Part shown: piece by piece, positions 33,370 to 43,933 of the stretch
Layout of the letters: each line of letters starts with the position of its first letter
Position numbering within the stretch: the first letter of the stretch is position 1
Source of the DNA: Chenopodium formosanum
Lineage: Eukaryota > Streptophyta > Magnoliopsida > Caryophyllales > Amaranthaceae
Length of the DNA stretch: 64,000 nt
Direction of reading: 5' to 3'
Assembly: GCA_024500155.1 (NCBI GenBank)
Contig: CM044859.1
Span: 40,904,003-40,968,002, forward strand
Position numbers and translations under genes: made by a program
Notes under the pieces: generated by a model
Databases searched by the model: none
Seen by the model: only the letters and a program-made list of their open reading frames with translations
Told to the model about the DNA's origin: nothing

Positions 33370-34200
33370 TTTTGTTAAGAATGACATTCCTTTTTTTTCG
33401 GTTCTATTTCTCTCTCTTTTTTTTTTTTTTTTTTTTTTTTTTGAGGCAATCATCCCATGTAAAGTTCTGAGGATTTTCTTTTTAAACCATAGAAGAGGTA
33501 AATAAATTATACTCTCAAATCAAGGTTGACCAATTACAACTAAAAAAATGATAAAAACGAAATTAGGCACGTTTAAAAATAAACATATTGATGACATCCT
33601 ATTAAGAGATGTGAACTTCTAATGTCGAACCACATAAGAAGTAGTGTTATTAGTTCGATTATAAAGTATGTAAACGAATCATCATAATCAAAAATAGTAT
33701 CGCGCACAATTTTTTGTCTTGCGCTAAGGTGGAAAGTGCAACTTCAAGAGTAGCAACTGCCACATGATTTTTTTTTTTAAGAACGACATTCCTTTTTTTT
33801 CCTATTATAGTTCTCTTTTTTTTTTTTTTCTTTCTTTTCTTTTTTTTTTTTTTTTTTTTTTTTTTTGGAGGCAATCATCCCATGTAAAGTTCTGAGGATT
33901 TTCTTTTATAACCATAGAAGAGGTAAATAAATTATACTCTCAAATCAAGGTTGACCAATTACAACTAAAAAACTGATGAACACGAAAATAGGCACGTTTA
34001 AGAATAAACATATCGATGGACGTCCTATTAAGAGATGCAAATTTCTAATGTCGAACCTCTTAAGAAGTAATGTCATTAGCTCAATTATAATGTACGTAAA
34101 CGAATCATCATAATAAAAAATAGTATCGCACACAATTTTCTGTCTTGCGCTAAGGTGGAAAGTGCAACTTCAAGAATAGCATTTGCCATATGTTTTTTTT
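33370..34200 (-). repeat. ~420-bp tandem duplication in F leader
   Basis: Unit 1 about 33370-33772 and unit 2 about 33773-34195, starting with AAGAA(T/C)GACATTCC and a long T tract, then GAGGCAATCATCCCATG (33443 and 33868) through GGTGGAAAGTGCAACTTCAAGA. Units are nearly identical apart from scattered substitutions. A third partial T tract follows at about 34193. Poly-T ends suggest slippage or unequal exchange. Confidence 0.85.
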
Positions 34201-34329
34201 TTTTTTTTTTTGTCGAACCATAATTTTTGCAATTTTTTTAACATATCTCTAGGTAACAAGTAGGAATTAGTTAGATTAGACATGAAGCACATATTCATGT
34301 AGTCACATAATCACATAAAAGGAACCTTC

Positions 34330-35804
34330 CACTAGTAGAAAAATACAATAAGGCACCCCCATAAAGGCACTGGTTCAGGCCAAACCGGTGCCCTAAACTG
34401 GCCCAAATTTAGGCGCCATTATACACAAATATAAAGGGCACCGGTTTGAACCGGTGCCAATTGAACAGCTCCTAAATTTTTTTTAAAAAAAACCAGTTTA
34501 ACATTATAATAATAATAAAAAAAAACCCTCCCATATATAAACCCCCCCAAACCCTAACACTCAGTCACTCATCTCGCCGCTTCTCCCTCCTCTTCTCTCC
34601 TTCTCTTTCTCTCTCCTCTTCTCCTCTCCTCCTCTTTCGCTCATCATTCACCAGTGTTTCTCATCTCCTCCTTCCCTTTCTCATCTCCTCCTCCTTCCTT
34701 TTCGCTACCACGTCTCCTTTTCCTTCTCCTTCAAGCCCACCACGAAGACCACCACGGAGACCACCACGAACACCACCACGGAGACCACAACGAGCACATG
34801 CAACACCACGAACCGGTTTGATTTTGATTTAGTTTTTTCGATTTTGATTTTAATACATTCTGTTTTCGATTTTGATTGTAATACATTTTGTTTTCGATTT
34901 TGATTTTTTGTTTTTTGATTTCTGGGTTATTTTTTTCCGTTTTCAATTTTGATTTTTTTTTTTCGATTTTTGTTTATTCGATTTTAATATATTTTGTTTT
35001 CGATTTTGATATTTTATTTTTCGATTTCTGTAATTTTTTTTTTCTTATGTTTGATTTTGAATTTTTTTTCGATTTTTATTTTTGTTTATTCGATTTTATT
35101 ATATTTTGTTTTCAATTTTATTTTTTGTTTTTTGATTTCTAGGTTTTTTAATTTTTATCTGGGTTTTTTCGATTTCAAATTTTTTTCGATTTCAATTTAT
35201 TTCCATTTCTGGGTTTTTTTTTTTTATTTCTGGGTATTTTACGGTTTAATTTTTTTTCGATTTAATTTTTTTGCGATTTCAATTTTTTTTCTAGGTTTGA
35301 ATCTTATTTTTTTTTCTAGGTTTGAATCTTCATTTTTTTTCTGGGTTTGAATTTCAATTTTTTTTCTGGGTTTGAATTTCAATTTTTTTTTCTGGGTTTG
35401 AATCTTAATTTTCGTAATTTTAGTTTATAGTGAGTTTATTAATGTCGGTGTTTTAATTGATGCAGGTGAAGAATCAAGGTGTTGCTTTTGGAATTTTGAT
35501 TTCAATGTTGTAATTTTTTTTTTCTTCGTTGTGTAATTTTTTTTTTCTTCAATGTTATAATTTTTTTTTTCTGGATTTTGATGTTGTAATTTATTTTATT
35601 TTTTTGTATTGTAAAATAACAATTTAATCATCAATATATTTCGTATTCAAGCTTGTTATATGTTTCTGATTATATTTCTTATTTAATGATCAATTTTGAT
35701 CAATATTCATTTCATTTAAGTGGATAAAATATTATGTGTGTATGTGGATAAATCAAACTAAAAAAAATACATGAATTGGCACCAGTGCAATTGACTTTAA
35801 TTCC

Positions 35805-35840
<36 letters not shown>

Positions 35841-36001
35841 GTTACGGCACCGGTTAACCGGTGCCTATTTGACCCTATGGCACCGGTTTTGAACCGGTGC
35901 TAAAAAAATTGGGTTTTTGGCACCCCCCACATTGGCACCGGTTCAAACCGGTGCCTTAGGTCGGGTTTGAACCGGTGCCAAATTCGTTTTTTCACGTAGT
36001 G
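34330..36001 (+). mobile_element. non-autonomous CACTA (CMC/En-Spm) transposon
   Basis: Left end CACTAGTAGAAAAAT (34330), right end TTTTTTCACGTAGTG (36001), so TIRs start CACTA on both strands. The 3-bp flanks are TTC and GTC (one mismatch). Subterminal arrays of ACCGGT-centred palindromes (GGCACCGGTT...AACCGGTGCC) stand at 34370-34470 and 35840-35985, the usual transposase-binding layout. Length 1672 bp, no transposase. Orientation arbitrary. It lies in the leader of element F. Confidence 0.92.
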
Positions 36002-36402
36002 GTCAAAGCATACAATGTCATTCTAAGGTCAAGGTTTGGGTGTCCAAGGGTACCGTATCTTAAATGATGCACAAATCAATCACTCAACATGTTGTCTCGT
36101 GACATCGCCCTCTCAACATTTTTTGAAGATATGGGTGGGATGATTGTTATTAATTTCGGGATAGAAGCCTAGTGTTGGAAACCCCTAGTCAATGAGCCAA
36201 TCCCCAATGGTTAAACTGTGTTATGATTATGCATGATGCAATGTTGCTTGTTCGGTTTTTACTTTTGTGAAAAAGGAAGATATTATGCGTTCGAGTCTCG
36301 CTCTCTAACTAGAGATTATCCAAGTTAGTTTCGTTACAATCCATAGGCAACCTAGTGTTGGAAACCTTGAACAATAACTACGAACTATTCTTGTAACCTC
36401 TA
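36002..36402 (-). other. F leader between PBS and CACTA
   Basis: Non-coding; one tract resembles the leader of tRNA-primed plant elements but no ORF is present. Reads into the PBS at 36403-36423. Confidence 0.5.
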
Positions 36403-36423
36403 AGTCCCCAGTGGTGTCGCCAC
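36403..36423 (-). other. primer-binding site of F
   Basis: On minus, directly after the LTR end TTTACA: GTGGCGACACCACTGGGGAC. It resembles the TGGCGACTCCGCTGGGGA type used by Tat/Ogre elements and thought to pair with tRNA-Arg. Confidence 0.7.
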
Positions 36424-38138
36424 TGTAAAGAGGGGGTTCCCATCGTAAGGGCTCCTCTCCTTAAATGCCCATGGCCATTTAAAAGCCTAGGACTTTACAC
36501 TTGTTAGGGTGTAGTAGGATTATAATTCCTGACTGTTTGGGAGACCTTGAATTAGAAATGATACTCTCATCACGCTTTTTTGTAAGAAACAAGTAGGAGT
36601 CGCCAATGTGTTTTAGGAAAATTCATAAACCTCGTTCATACTTTTCTTCCATGTGGAGTTCATGGAATAATTAGCACGAAACATAAGTTTACCCATGCCC
36701 AAATTGGACTACATAAACAAGAAATGAGTTCGGGAGCGAGGGTACTAAAATAACATTCCTTTTAGGGAGGAATCGCTATTCTGGCCCTAGTACAACCTCT
36801 ACTAGCTCTTCCTTTTTCACAATTTCATTACCAAACAATCTACGCAACGTGATACCTAAAACTATGTTAGTTGATTTTATTTACAAGCATTAATCACATA
36901 GGAATTACATTGCAAAAGTCGTTATTCTTATTTAATAATATTTGTGAAAAAACAATAAATAAACAAGATTCGCCTTGTCTTAAGTAATAAAACAACAATT
37001 AATTACTCAAATTCTAGTCTTGATTAACGAAAGAGTACTATGTGAATTAATTATTTATTTAATTAATAGTATGTTTAAAGTGATCAAAGAACACTAATTA
37101 ATCAATTAAAGTTATTTAAACAATAACAGAAAAGTGATTTATCTAAGTGCTCAGGAAACTAACCGTGTTTCTTTTATGATAAATCTCCGTTTTTAATGTA
37201 ATTATGGACTTTCTTTTTTCTTTGTAACTTCAAGGAATTCAATGGAATCAACTAGGGTTTAAAAGTATTTGGGAAGAGAGAAGAAAAGGTAGTATGATAG
37301 TAAGAGAAGTTGAGAGATTAGGGCTTTGAGAATACTAGGGTTTTAATTCGGATTTTTTCCGGTCCCCGTAATGCTGAACGAAGACCCCTATTTATAGGCG
37401 TAGGGATCTAGGTTTACGGTTTTAGATCCGCGCCATCAGGTGACGTACGCAACTCTATGAGTCGCGTTGGGTGCTGCGCGCATCTCAATGAGTCGCGCGC
37501 GCAACTGATTGAGTTGCGTTGGTTTGCGGTTTGCCTTATACGAAAACGCGTTTTTAAAACTTCTATAACTTTTGATTGTGGATTTGGATTAAGGTGTGTG
37601 AGACATCATTGGAAATATCTGAATGTTTTATTTTCCAATTCCGTTAGAATTAGATTAAAATATGTTATGTATAAAAAGTTATGGCCGTTGGAGTGCAAGG
37701 GTGTCGGTTTTAGGGCCTGGTTTAGTGTTTTGATCATAACTTCTTCGTTTTGGCTCGGAATTGGGCTTATAATATACTGTTGGAAAGCTCTTTGAAAGGG
37801 CTATCCATATTTATAGGCATTTTATGGGAATTTTATGGTTGGTTTACCTGTTTGGCTCGGTTTTTTTAACAATGTAGGTTCTATTGGATCCAATCATTGC
37901 ATTTGACTCGTTTGGGTCTGTTATTAATCAAGTTTAAACATGTATGAACACGCTTTAGGCCTAATTAGTAATAGGAAAAGGATCTAAGATAACTTGGTCT
38001 CAAATATGGGTTTCAACTTACTTCATAATTCTCTTCATAGTGCTTAAACATTTCAACTTTGATCTAACATGAAGAACGGATTTTTGTAACATCATCGCAC
38101 TTCCTTTCGGGACAAGAGGCCAAAAGTAGGTGTCTACA
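36424..38138 (-). repeat. 5' LTR of F
   Basis: On minus starts TGTAGACACCTACTTTTGGC (38138) and ends CCCCCTCTTTACA (36424), 1715 bp. The array of GCAACT...AGTTGC words is at 37433-37530, immediately upstream of the minus-strand TATA (37386-37397, CCTATAAATAGGGG). Next to TSD GTACC. Confidence 0.92.
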
Positions 38139-40330
38139 GTACCTTATAAATATAAGTTATTTGAATCAATCCTATCATCTTTTTTATCTTTCCCTATAGA
38201 TCTTGATGTCTAGTATGTACTTTGTCTCTCCCAAGTCTTCCATTGAAAAACATTTTCCAAGCCAAGCCTTTATAGACTCTAACAATGGAATGTTATTTCC
38301 AATGAGAAAAATGTCATTGACATATAAAACTAGGAAGGCGATGTCACTCCCACTGACCTTCTTGTAAACACAAGACTTATCTGGATTCTTGATAAAACTA
38401 ACTTACTAATGGCTTCATCAAATCGCAGTTTCTAACTTCTGCTTGCTTGCTTTAATCCATAAATGGATTTCTTAAGCTTGCATACCTTTCCAACGTTGTT
38501 TTTGTCAACAAAACCATCAGGTTGTGTCATATACACAGTTTCTTCCAAAATACCATTTAGGAAGGTGGTTTTCACGTCCATCTGCCATATTTCATAATTG
38601 TAATATTCAGCAATCGCTAGGAGGATCCGAACGGATTTAAGCATTGCGACTGGAGAAAAGGTTTCATCGTAATCAATACCATGAGCTTGTTTGTAACCTT
38701 TTGCTACCAATCTAGCTTTGTAAATGAATACATTTCCATCTTTGTCGATTTTGAACTTGAAAATCCACTTACATCCGACATATGTGTAGCCTTCGGGTAA
38801 GTCAACCAAGTCCCAGACTTGATTTTCAAACATGGAACCCATTTCAGATCTCATGGCCTTTTGCCATTTAGCAGAGTCGGTGCTTTCCATCGCTTTCTTG
38901 TAGGTTGCCGGTTCATCTCCATCCATGATTAGGATGTCCTGATTCTCGGTTAAAAACAATCTAAGATATTTATCAGGTTGAGATCTTGGCCTCTGAGACC
39001 TTCGTAGGGTAATGGACTGAGCATTTGCATTGTCGATTCGACTTTGCATATTTAGACCTTCGTCAACAGATGCTACTTGAGAACTTTGACTGTCATTTTG
39101 ATTTTGTTGCTCATCCTCACGAACTTTGTTGAGTTTGATTTTCCTCCTACTTGTCATTTTGGAAAGGTGCTCCTTCTCCAAAAAGACACCATTGCGAGCA
39201 ACAAACACTTTGTTCTCTGATTTGTTGTAGAAGTAATATCCTTTGGTTTCTTTTAGGTAGCCCACAAAGTAAACCTTATCAATTTTGGGATGAAGTTTGT
39301 CAGAAATCAATTTCTTGACATATGCTTCGCATCCCCATATCTTTAGAAAAGTCAACCTAGGAGGTTTGTTCATCCATAATTTGTATGGAGTCTTTTCTAC
39401 AACTTTTGATGGAGCACGGTTCAGTTTAAGTGTTGCAGTTAAAAGTGCGTGTCCCTAGAAAGAGATAGGAAGATCACTAAGACCCATGTTTGATCGTACC
39501 ATGTTTAAGATGGTTCAATTTCTCCGTTCGGATACTCCGTTCCATTGTGGAGTTCCTGGAGGTGTCAGTTATGAAAGTATGCCATGATCTTTCAGATGAT
39601 CATCGAATTCTTGGCTCAAGTATTCACCACCACGATCCGATCGAAGGGCTTTGATTTTCTTGCCAAGCTGATTTTCCACTTCACTCTGAAATTCTTTGAA
39701 CTTGTCAAACGATTCAGATTTGTGCGACATTACGTAGACATAGACATATCTACTATAGTCGTCTGTGAAAGTGATGAAATATCGATGTTCGTTTCTTGTG
39801 GCGGAGCTCATTAGTCCACATACATCGATATGTATTAGACCTAATAAGTCACCTGCTCTTTCTCCCAACTTGGAGAATGGATGCCTTATCATCTTGCCTA
39901 ATAAACATCCTTTGCAATTCTAAAAATATTCTAAATCGAAAGAGTCAAGAACGCCTTCTTAAAGAAGCTTCTTGATGCGTTTGATGTTAATGTGGCCAAG
40001 ACGACAATGCCACAACTAAGTTTGATTTGACTCCATGGTCTTAGCTCTTTTGGTAGTATTATTTACAGTATAAACTTGTTTGTCTAAAGAAAGCACATAA
40101 AGACCATTTTCAGAAGGTACGATACCATATAAACATTATCAAGATAAAATGAACACTCATTGTCTGTTACTCGAAATTCAAAACCTTTGGCGTCCAACGT
40201 CGAAATTGAAATGATTTTTTTGGTAATATTGGGAATATAGTAACAACTATCAAGTTCCAAAACAAGTCTAGAGGGCAAAGACAAACTGAGAGTTCCAACA
40301 AATACGGACGCAATTCTGGCTCCATTGCCG
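38139..40330 (-). pseudogene. pol: copia pol: GAG-pre-integrase, integrase and RT
   Basis: GAG-pre-integrase about 40284-40084 (LDSCYYIPNI). Integrase core about 39892-39430 with HIDVCG, SDRGGEY and GTPQWNGVSERRN around the catalytic Asp, Asp, Glu. RT from 38890 to 38139 (YTYVGCKWIFKFKIDKDGN, VDVKTTFLNG-type WQMDVKTTFLN, VCKLKKSIYGLKQA). The RT box reads YVND instead of YVDD at about 38320, a G>A loss of catalytic Asp. Several stops and frameshifts (for example near 39560 and 38431) make it a pseudogene. F interrupts it at 38138. Confidence 0.92.
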
Positions 40331-40499
40331 ACCCGGAGTTCAACCGCTCCCTTCTCTAGCTTCCTAACATTCCTTAGTCCCTAAGAATTAGAACAAAGGT
40401 GTGAGCCAAATCCGGTATCTAATACTCATGATGTTGAGCTAGTGAAGTTTAAGTCTATAACGAATATACCTGATTCAGAAACAACGGTTCTGTTCTTCT

Positions 40500-41720
40500 T
40501 ATCTTCCTTTAATTTGAGGCAATCTCTCTTCCAATGTCCCTTCTTCTTATATTAGAAGCATTTGGAATAAGATTTAGAAGATACTACCTTCTTTTCTTTG
40601 TCGTCCTTGGTAGCTTTCGGCTTAGGCGAAAAGTTCTTCTTACCTTTCCTCTAGAAGCCTTTCTTCTTCTTCTTACCCATGCGCTTGAACGGCTTGCCCT
40701 TTTTCACCATGAGAATATTATGTTTTCCCTCATCCTTGAGCGTTTTCTCGGCTTGCTTCAACATACCATGAAGCTTAGTGAGGGTTTTCTCCAGTGGCGG
40801 AACCAGAATTTTTAAGTTAGGGGAGCCAAGATCATATTTATATATGTGTAATTTCGCAAATTGCAACTGCTATTAAGTTTGTTGATTACACTTACTACAA
40901 AAATATAAAAAAAAAAAAAAAAAAAAAACTATAAAGTGCTAGTTGCTAAGTTTGAACTATTGACCTCTTGTCCACAATCACATGGTAAAAACCAACTCCT
41001 CTACACTATAACTTATATAAAGTATAAGCTAAAATTATTATTTATCTTGAGCCAAGGGGGAAGCCATGCCCCCCCTAGCCCCCCCTTAGCTCCGCCCCTG
41101 GTTTTCTCCATGTTGTGCATATTATAGTTCATCTTGAACTGAATACAGCCTTTGTGCAGCGAGTGGAGAATGATATCAATAGTCATCTCAGTTGAATACC
41201 CCGCATCAAGCCTTCCCATGTTCTCAAATAATACTATCATTTTGAGTACATGTGGGCTAACTGACTCTCCTTTCTTGATCTTGCTCTCAAGGATCTGACT
41301 GTGGGTTTCAAACCTTTCAGTTTGGGCTAGCTCTTGGAACATATTCTGCAGCTCAGAAATGATCTCTAAAGCTGTGTCCTTTTCAAAGAAAGTCTTTTGA
41401 AGCTTGAGAGACATTGTGGCCAACATGATGCATTTGACATCCCAATTGGCAATTTGCTATCGGTTTAGGGCAACCTAAGTCACTTCCTCATTGGGAGCAT
41501 CGGGAATTTCCTCATCAAGGACATATTCCTTTTGCTCTTGCATGAGAAAAATTCGCAAAATTCTTTGCCGATCAAGAAAATTTGGCCCACTCAACTTTTC
41601 CTTGTCGAGAATTGAGCGTAACGAGAATTGGTTGTTTGAGTTATTTGAAGACATGATTCTACAATTGAAAGAATTTGTAATGAAAAACCATTCATGAAAT
41701 TTAAATAAGATTGAATTCAT
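40500..41720 (-). pseudogene. gag: copia gag, split by an hAT-like MITE
   Basis: N-terminus about 41655 (MSSNNSNN...LRSILDKEKLSG) and the FLMQEQKEYVLDEEI motif typical of copia gag, then capsid (SKIKKGESVSPHVLKMI, about 41270). The MITE (40792-41100) falls within the NMEK/TLTKLHGML region; reading frames match on both sides. After it, a basic stretch and a zinc knuckle at about 40575-40530 (CF*YKKKGHWKRDC) with a stop and a lost second Cys (TGT to TAT). A stop separates 41475 from 41426. Confidence 0.85.
40792..41100. mobile_element. hAT-like MITE in copia gag
   Basis: 309 bp with TIRs CAGTGGCGGA and TCCGCCCCTG (one mismatch), flanked by GTTTTCTC (40784-40791 and 41101-41108), an 8-bp TSD as for hAT. 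If the first C is counted in the TSD it would be 9 bp (GTTTTCTCC), which would fit MULE. The interior is AT-rich with an A tract at 40907-40927 and no ORF. Confidence 0.85.
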
Positions 41721-43933
41721 GCATTTTAATCAAACTTATTTAAAACGTCTTATTCACACATTTAAAGTTGTCCCCAATTTGGTGAGAATAAGTTGATTCC
41801 AAGATCCGACAAAACAAAGAGTGGTTAAGAATGCTTTTTCTTGTCTTAACCCTCAATCTCCTAAGGTAAGAAAAGCTTTGCTAATGGCTCCAAGCTACTC
41901 TTGGTTGAATAAATTGTCGCATCTAATGATCTCTCAACAATTTATTCACTTTGCTACGACATGTTAGGACTCCATCACTCATATCGTTGAGTACAACCAA
42001 AACCAACTTGCATACCCGGTATGCCTTATGATTCTAGGGAGTAGTAGAGATGCCACGCTTTGGCGTAGCCAATCACTACTCTCAATAGGTCGATAAGTGT
42101 TCTTTTGGAATGCCAATTTTACTCAATATTTAGGGACCTAGGGTTTCTAAGTTGGTTGATTTAAGTGAACTTAATTAATCATCACAACATTTGAAATCCC
42201 AAGCATGCATCTAACGTATAATTCATATATAAATAAGGGAAAATTAGAATAAAAAATCTCAACTTACATCAATTTTCGTAGAATAATCCTAACTTTCATT
42301 TATTTTGGAATAATCCCAACTTTGGGGGGTTTTCTTTTTCTTCAATCCCAAATATCGGTTACCGGTTGAATGGGTTTCTTGATTTTTTTTTTAAAAAGTG
42401 ACACGTGTCACGCGTTAATCGGTTAAAAATAATATAAAAAAACAAAAAATTAAAAAAAAAATTCTTTTTTAAAAAAAAGAAAAAAATCAACAAAACCCCG
42501 AATCCGGCCACCCTGCGCCGGTGATACGACCCATCTCCGGCGGCTGTTGCTACTCCCCTCCCCCAGCAACGCCGGTTTTCCCCCTCCCCTCCTTTTCCGC
42601 CGTCACCACTACTCGTAACTCCTGTTCTAACCTCCACCACCACTCGAAACTTCCTTTAAATCTCTCCCCAACTCTCAAAAATCCCTAAACACCCTTCCCC
42701 CACCATCGAAAATCCTAGCCACTAGGGTTTTGGACGGTAAGGAAGTGGTTGTTGGGGGTTTTCGGGAGGGGATTGGGGGTGGAGGTGGGTTTAAACACCG
42801 GCACAGAGGGTTTAGGGGGAAAGTGGTGCACATTTTGGGAAGGGGAAGGGAGGGGTTGGCGCGGCTGGCGGTGGCAGTTGGTGGTGGTGGTGGTTGTGGG
42901 GGTTACGGTGGCAGGCAGGGGATTAAAGGTAATTTGTTTTTTTTTTAAATTAATTTTTTTAAAAAAAGTTAAATTATTTTTTTTGGACCAATTGCAGCTT
43001 GACACGTGGCACATAACGCATTACTACAGGTCATTGAATTTCGTTGACCGGTTTGGGATTGAAGAAAAAGAAGACCCCCCAAAGTTGGGATTATTCCAGA
43101 ATAAATGAAAGTTGGGATTATTCTACGAAAATTGATGAAAGTTGGGATTATTTTTTCTAATTTTTCCTATAAATAATCATGAATATGTAAAGCATAAGCA
43201 TTTTGATGCATATTGGCAACAAGCATGACCCCTTGAATTCTTCAAGTCTTCAAAAGGTCTTCTTTTGCAACTTCATGGCTTTGTCTTCCATGAACCTCCA
43301 TCTTCAAGACTTGACCATAATTATGCAATACTAGTATCTACGATTAGGACTAATCTAAATATTAAGGTATAAAAATACTCAACAGTACGCAGACTGTATT
43401 TAGATTTTTAAAAATACATCACGGATCGCAGTCCGTATTTTCTATCCTAATCAGGCCCCACTAGTTGCCATTTTTATAAAACCAGTGAGAGAATATACAT
43501 TCCATTCATCCATTCACTATTTGTGTATCGCCCATGCATTTTACAACAATAAACAAGTAACAATGCATAAACACGCGATAACTAGTAACTAATCTAGGTA
43601 GTTAATCCAATTAACACGCCTAATTAAAACTAGTCACAGTAGTTTTAACTGATTATGTAAATAAGCGCAATTAATATTTGAAGCTCTCGCTAAATTCCGC
43701 ATCCATCCTAATTGATCAAATTAATTACGCCGGTAAAACCCAATTATTTGCCAAAATAAAATTTGCAAATCCCGCTCTTGAAAATTGAGGCCTAGCCTCC
43801 AAAATTTACAAAAATAATTAAAACCAAATTAGATTAATAAAATAATTTAAACGGCAAAATAATCAAACACGAAGCCAACCGTACTCAAGTGGTTCACGCA
43901 CTACATATGTGCCTTATGAAAGTCATGGTTGTC
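41721..43933 (-). other. copia 5' region, probable LTR/leader, split by a MULE
   Basis: Pieces 41721-42236 and 43168-43933 join across the MULE and its 9-bp TSD. No gene seen. No clear TGGTATCAGAGC-type PBS and no clear match to 26857-28870, so its LTR identity is assumed from position. Cut at 43933 by Athila C. Confidence 0.45.
42237..43167. mobile_element. non-autonomous MULE with long TIRs, possible Pack-MULE
   Basis: Flanked by TATAAATAA (42228-42236 and 43168-43176), a perfect 9-bp TSD. TIRs of at least 100 bp begin GGGAAAATTAG and carry repeats of AATAATCCCAACTTTC on both sides. A second inverted pair with GACACGTG(T/G)CAC is about 42400 and 43000. The centre (about 42490-42930) is GC-rich (GCCGG and GGTGG words) unlike the AT-rich surroundings; this may be captured host sequence. 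Open frames there look like by-products of GC content. No transposase. Confidence 0.9.

Larger units (their letters stand above)
29704..38138 (-). mobile_element. Element F: gag-only LTR retrotransposon with perfect TSD
   Basis: Flanked by GTACC at 29699-29703 and 38139-38143, inside the copia pol. 5' LTR is 38138-36424, PBS follows, then a leader with a ~420-bp tandem duplication and a CACTA insertion, gag (32734-31989), a short 3' region and 3' LTR (31426-29704). No protease, RT, RNase H or integrase found. The 3' LTR lacks its first about 20 bases and the PPT, so an internal deletion occurred after insertion. LTRs and PBS relate it to E. Confidence 0.9.
26857..43933 (-). mobile_element. 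Ty1/copia retrotransposon, minus strand, carrying nested elements
   Basis: From right to left on minus: 5' region (43933-41721), gag (41720-40500), GAG-pre-integrase, integrase, RT, RNase H (to 28908), then a 3' region ending TGTTGGGG on + at 26857. The order integrase before RT defines copia. It is interrupted by element F (29704-38138), an hAT-like MITE (40792-41100) and a MULE (42237-43167), and cut on the right by Athila C. The two flanks are not obviously alike, so I cannot confirm a pair of LTRs. Confidence 0.8.

Noticed and set aside
34888..35350. Phe-rich open frames suggesting membrane proteins
   Set aside because: Low-complexity TTTTCGATTTTGA sequence inside the CACTA element; no start context or homolog.
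42490..42930. Gly-rich protein genes in the MULE centre
   Set aside because: Several overlapping frames on both strands from GC/GGT-rich sequence; no consistent start, stop or homology. Kept only as possible captured DNA.
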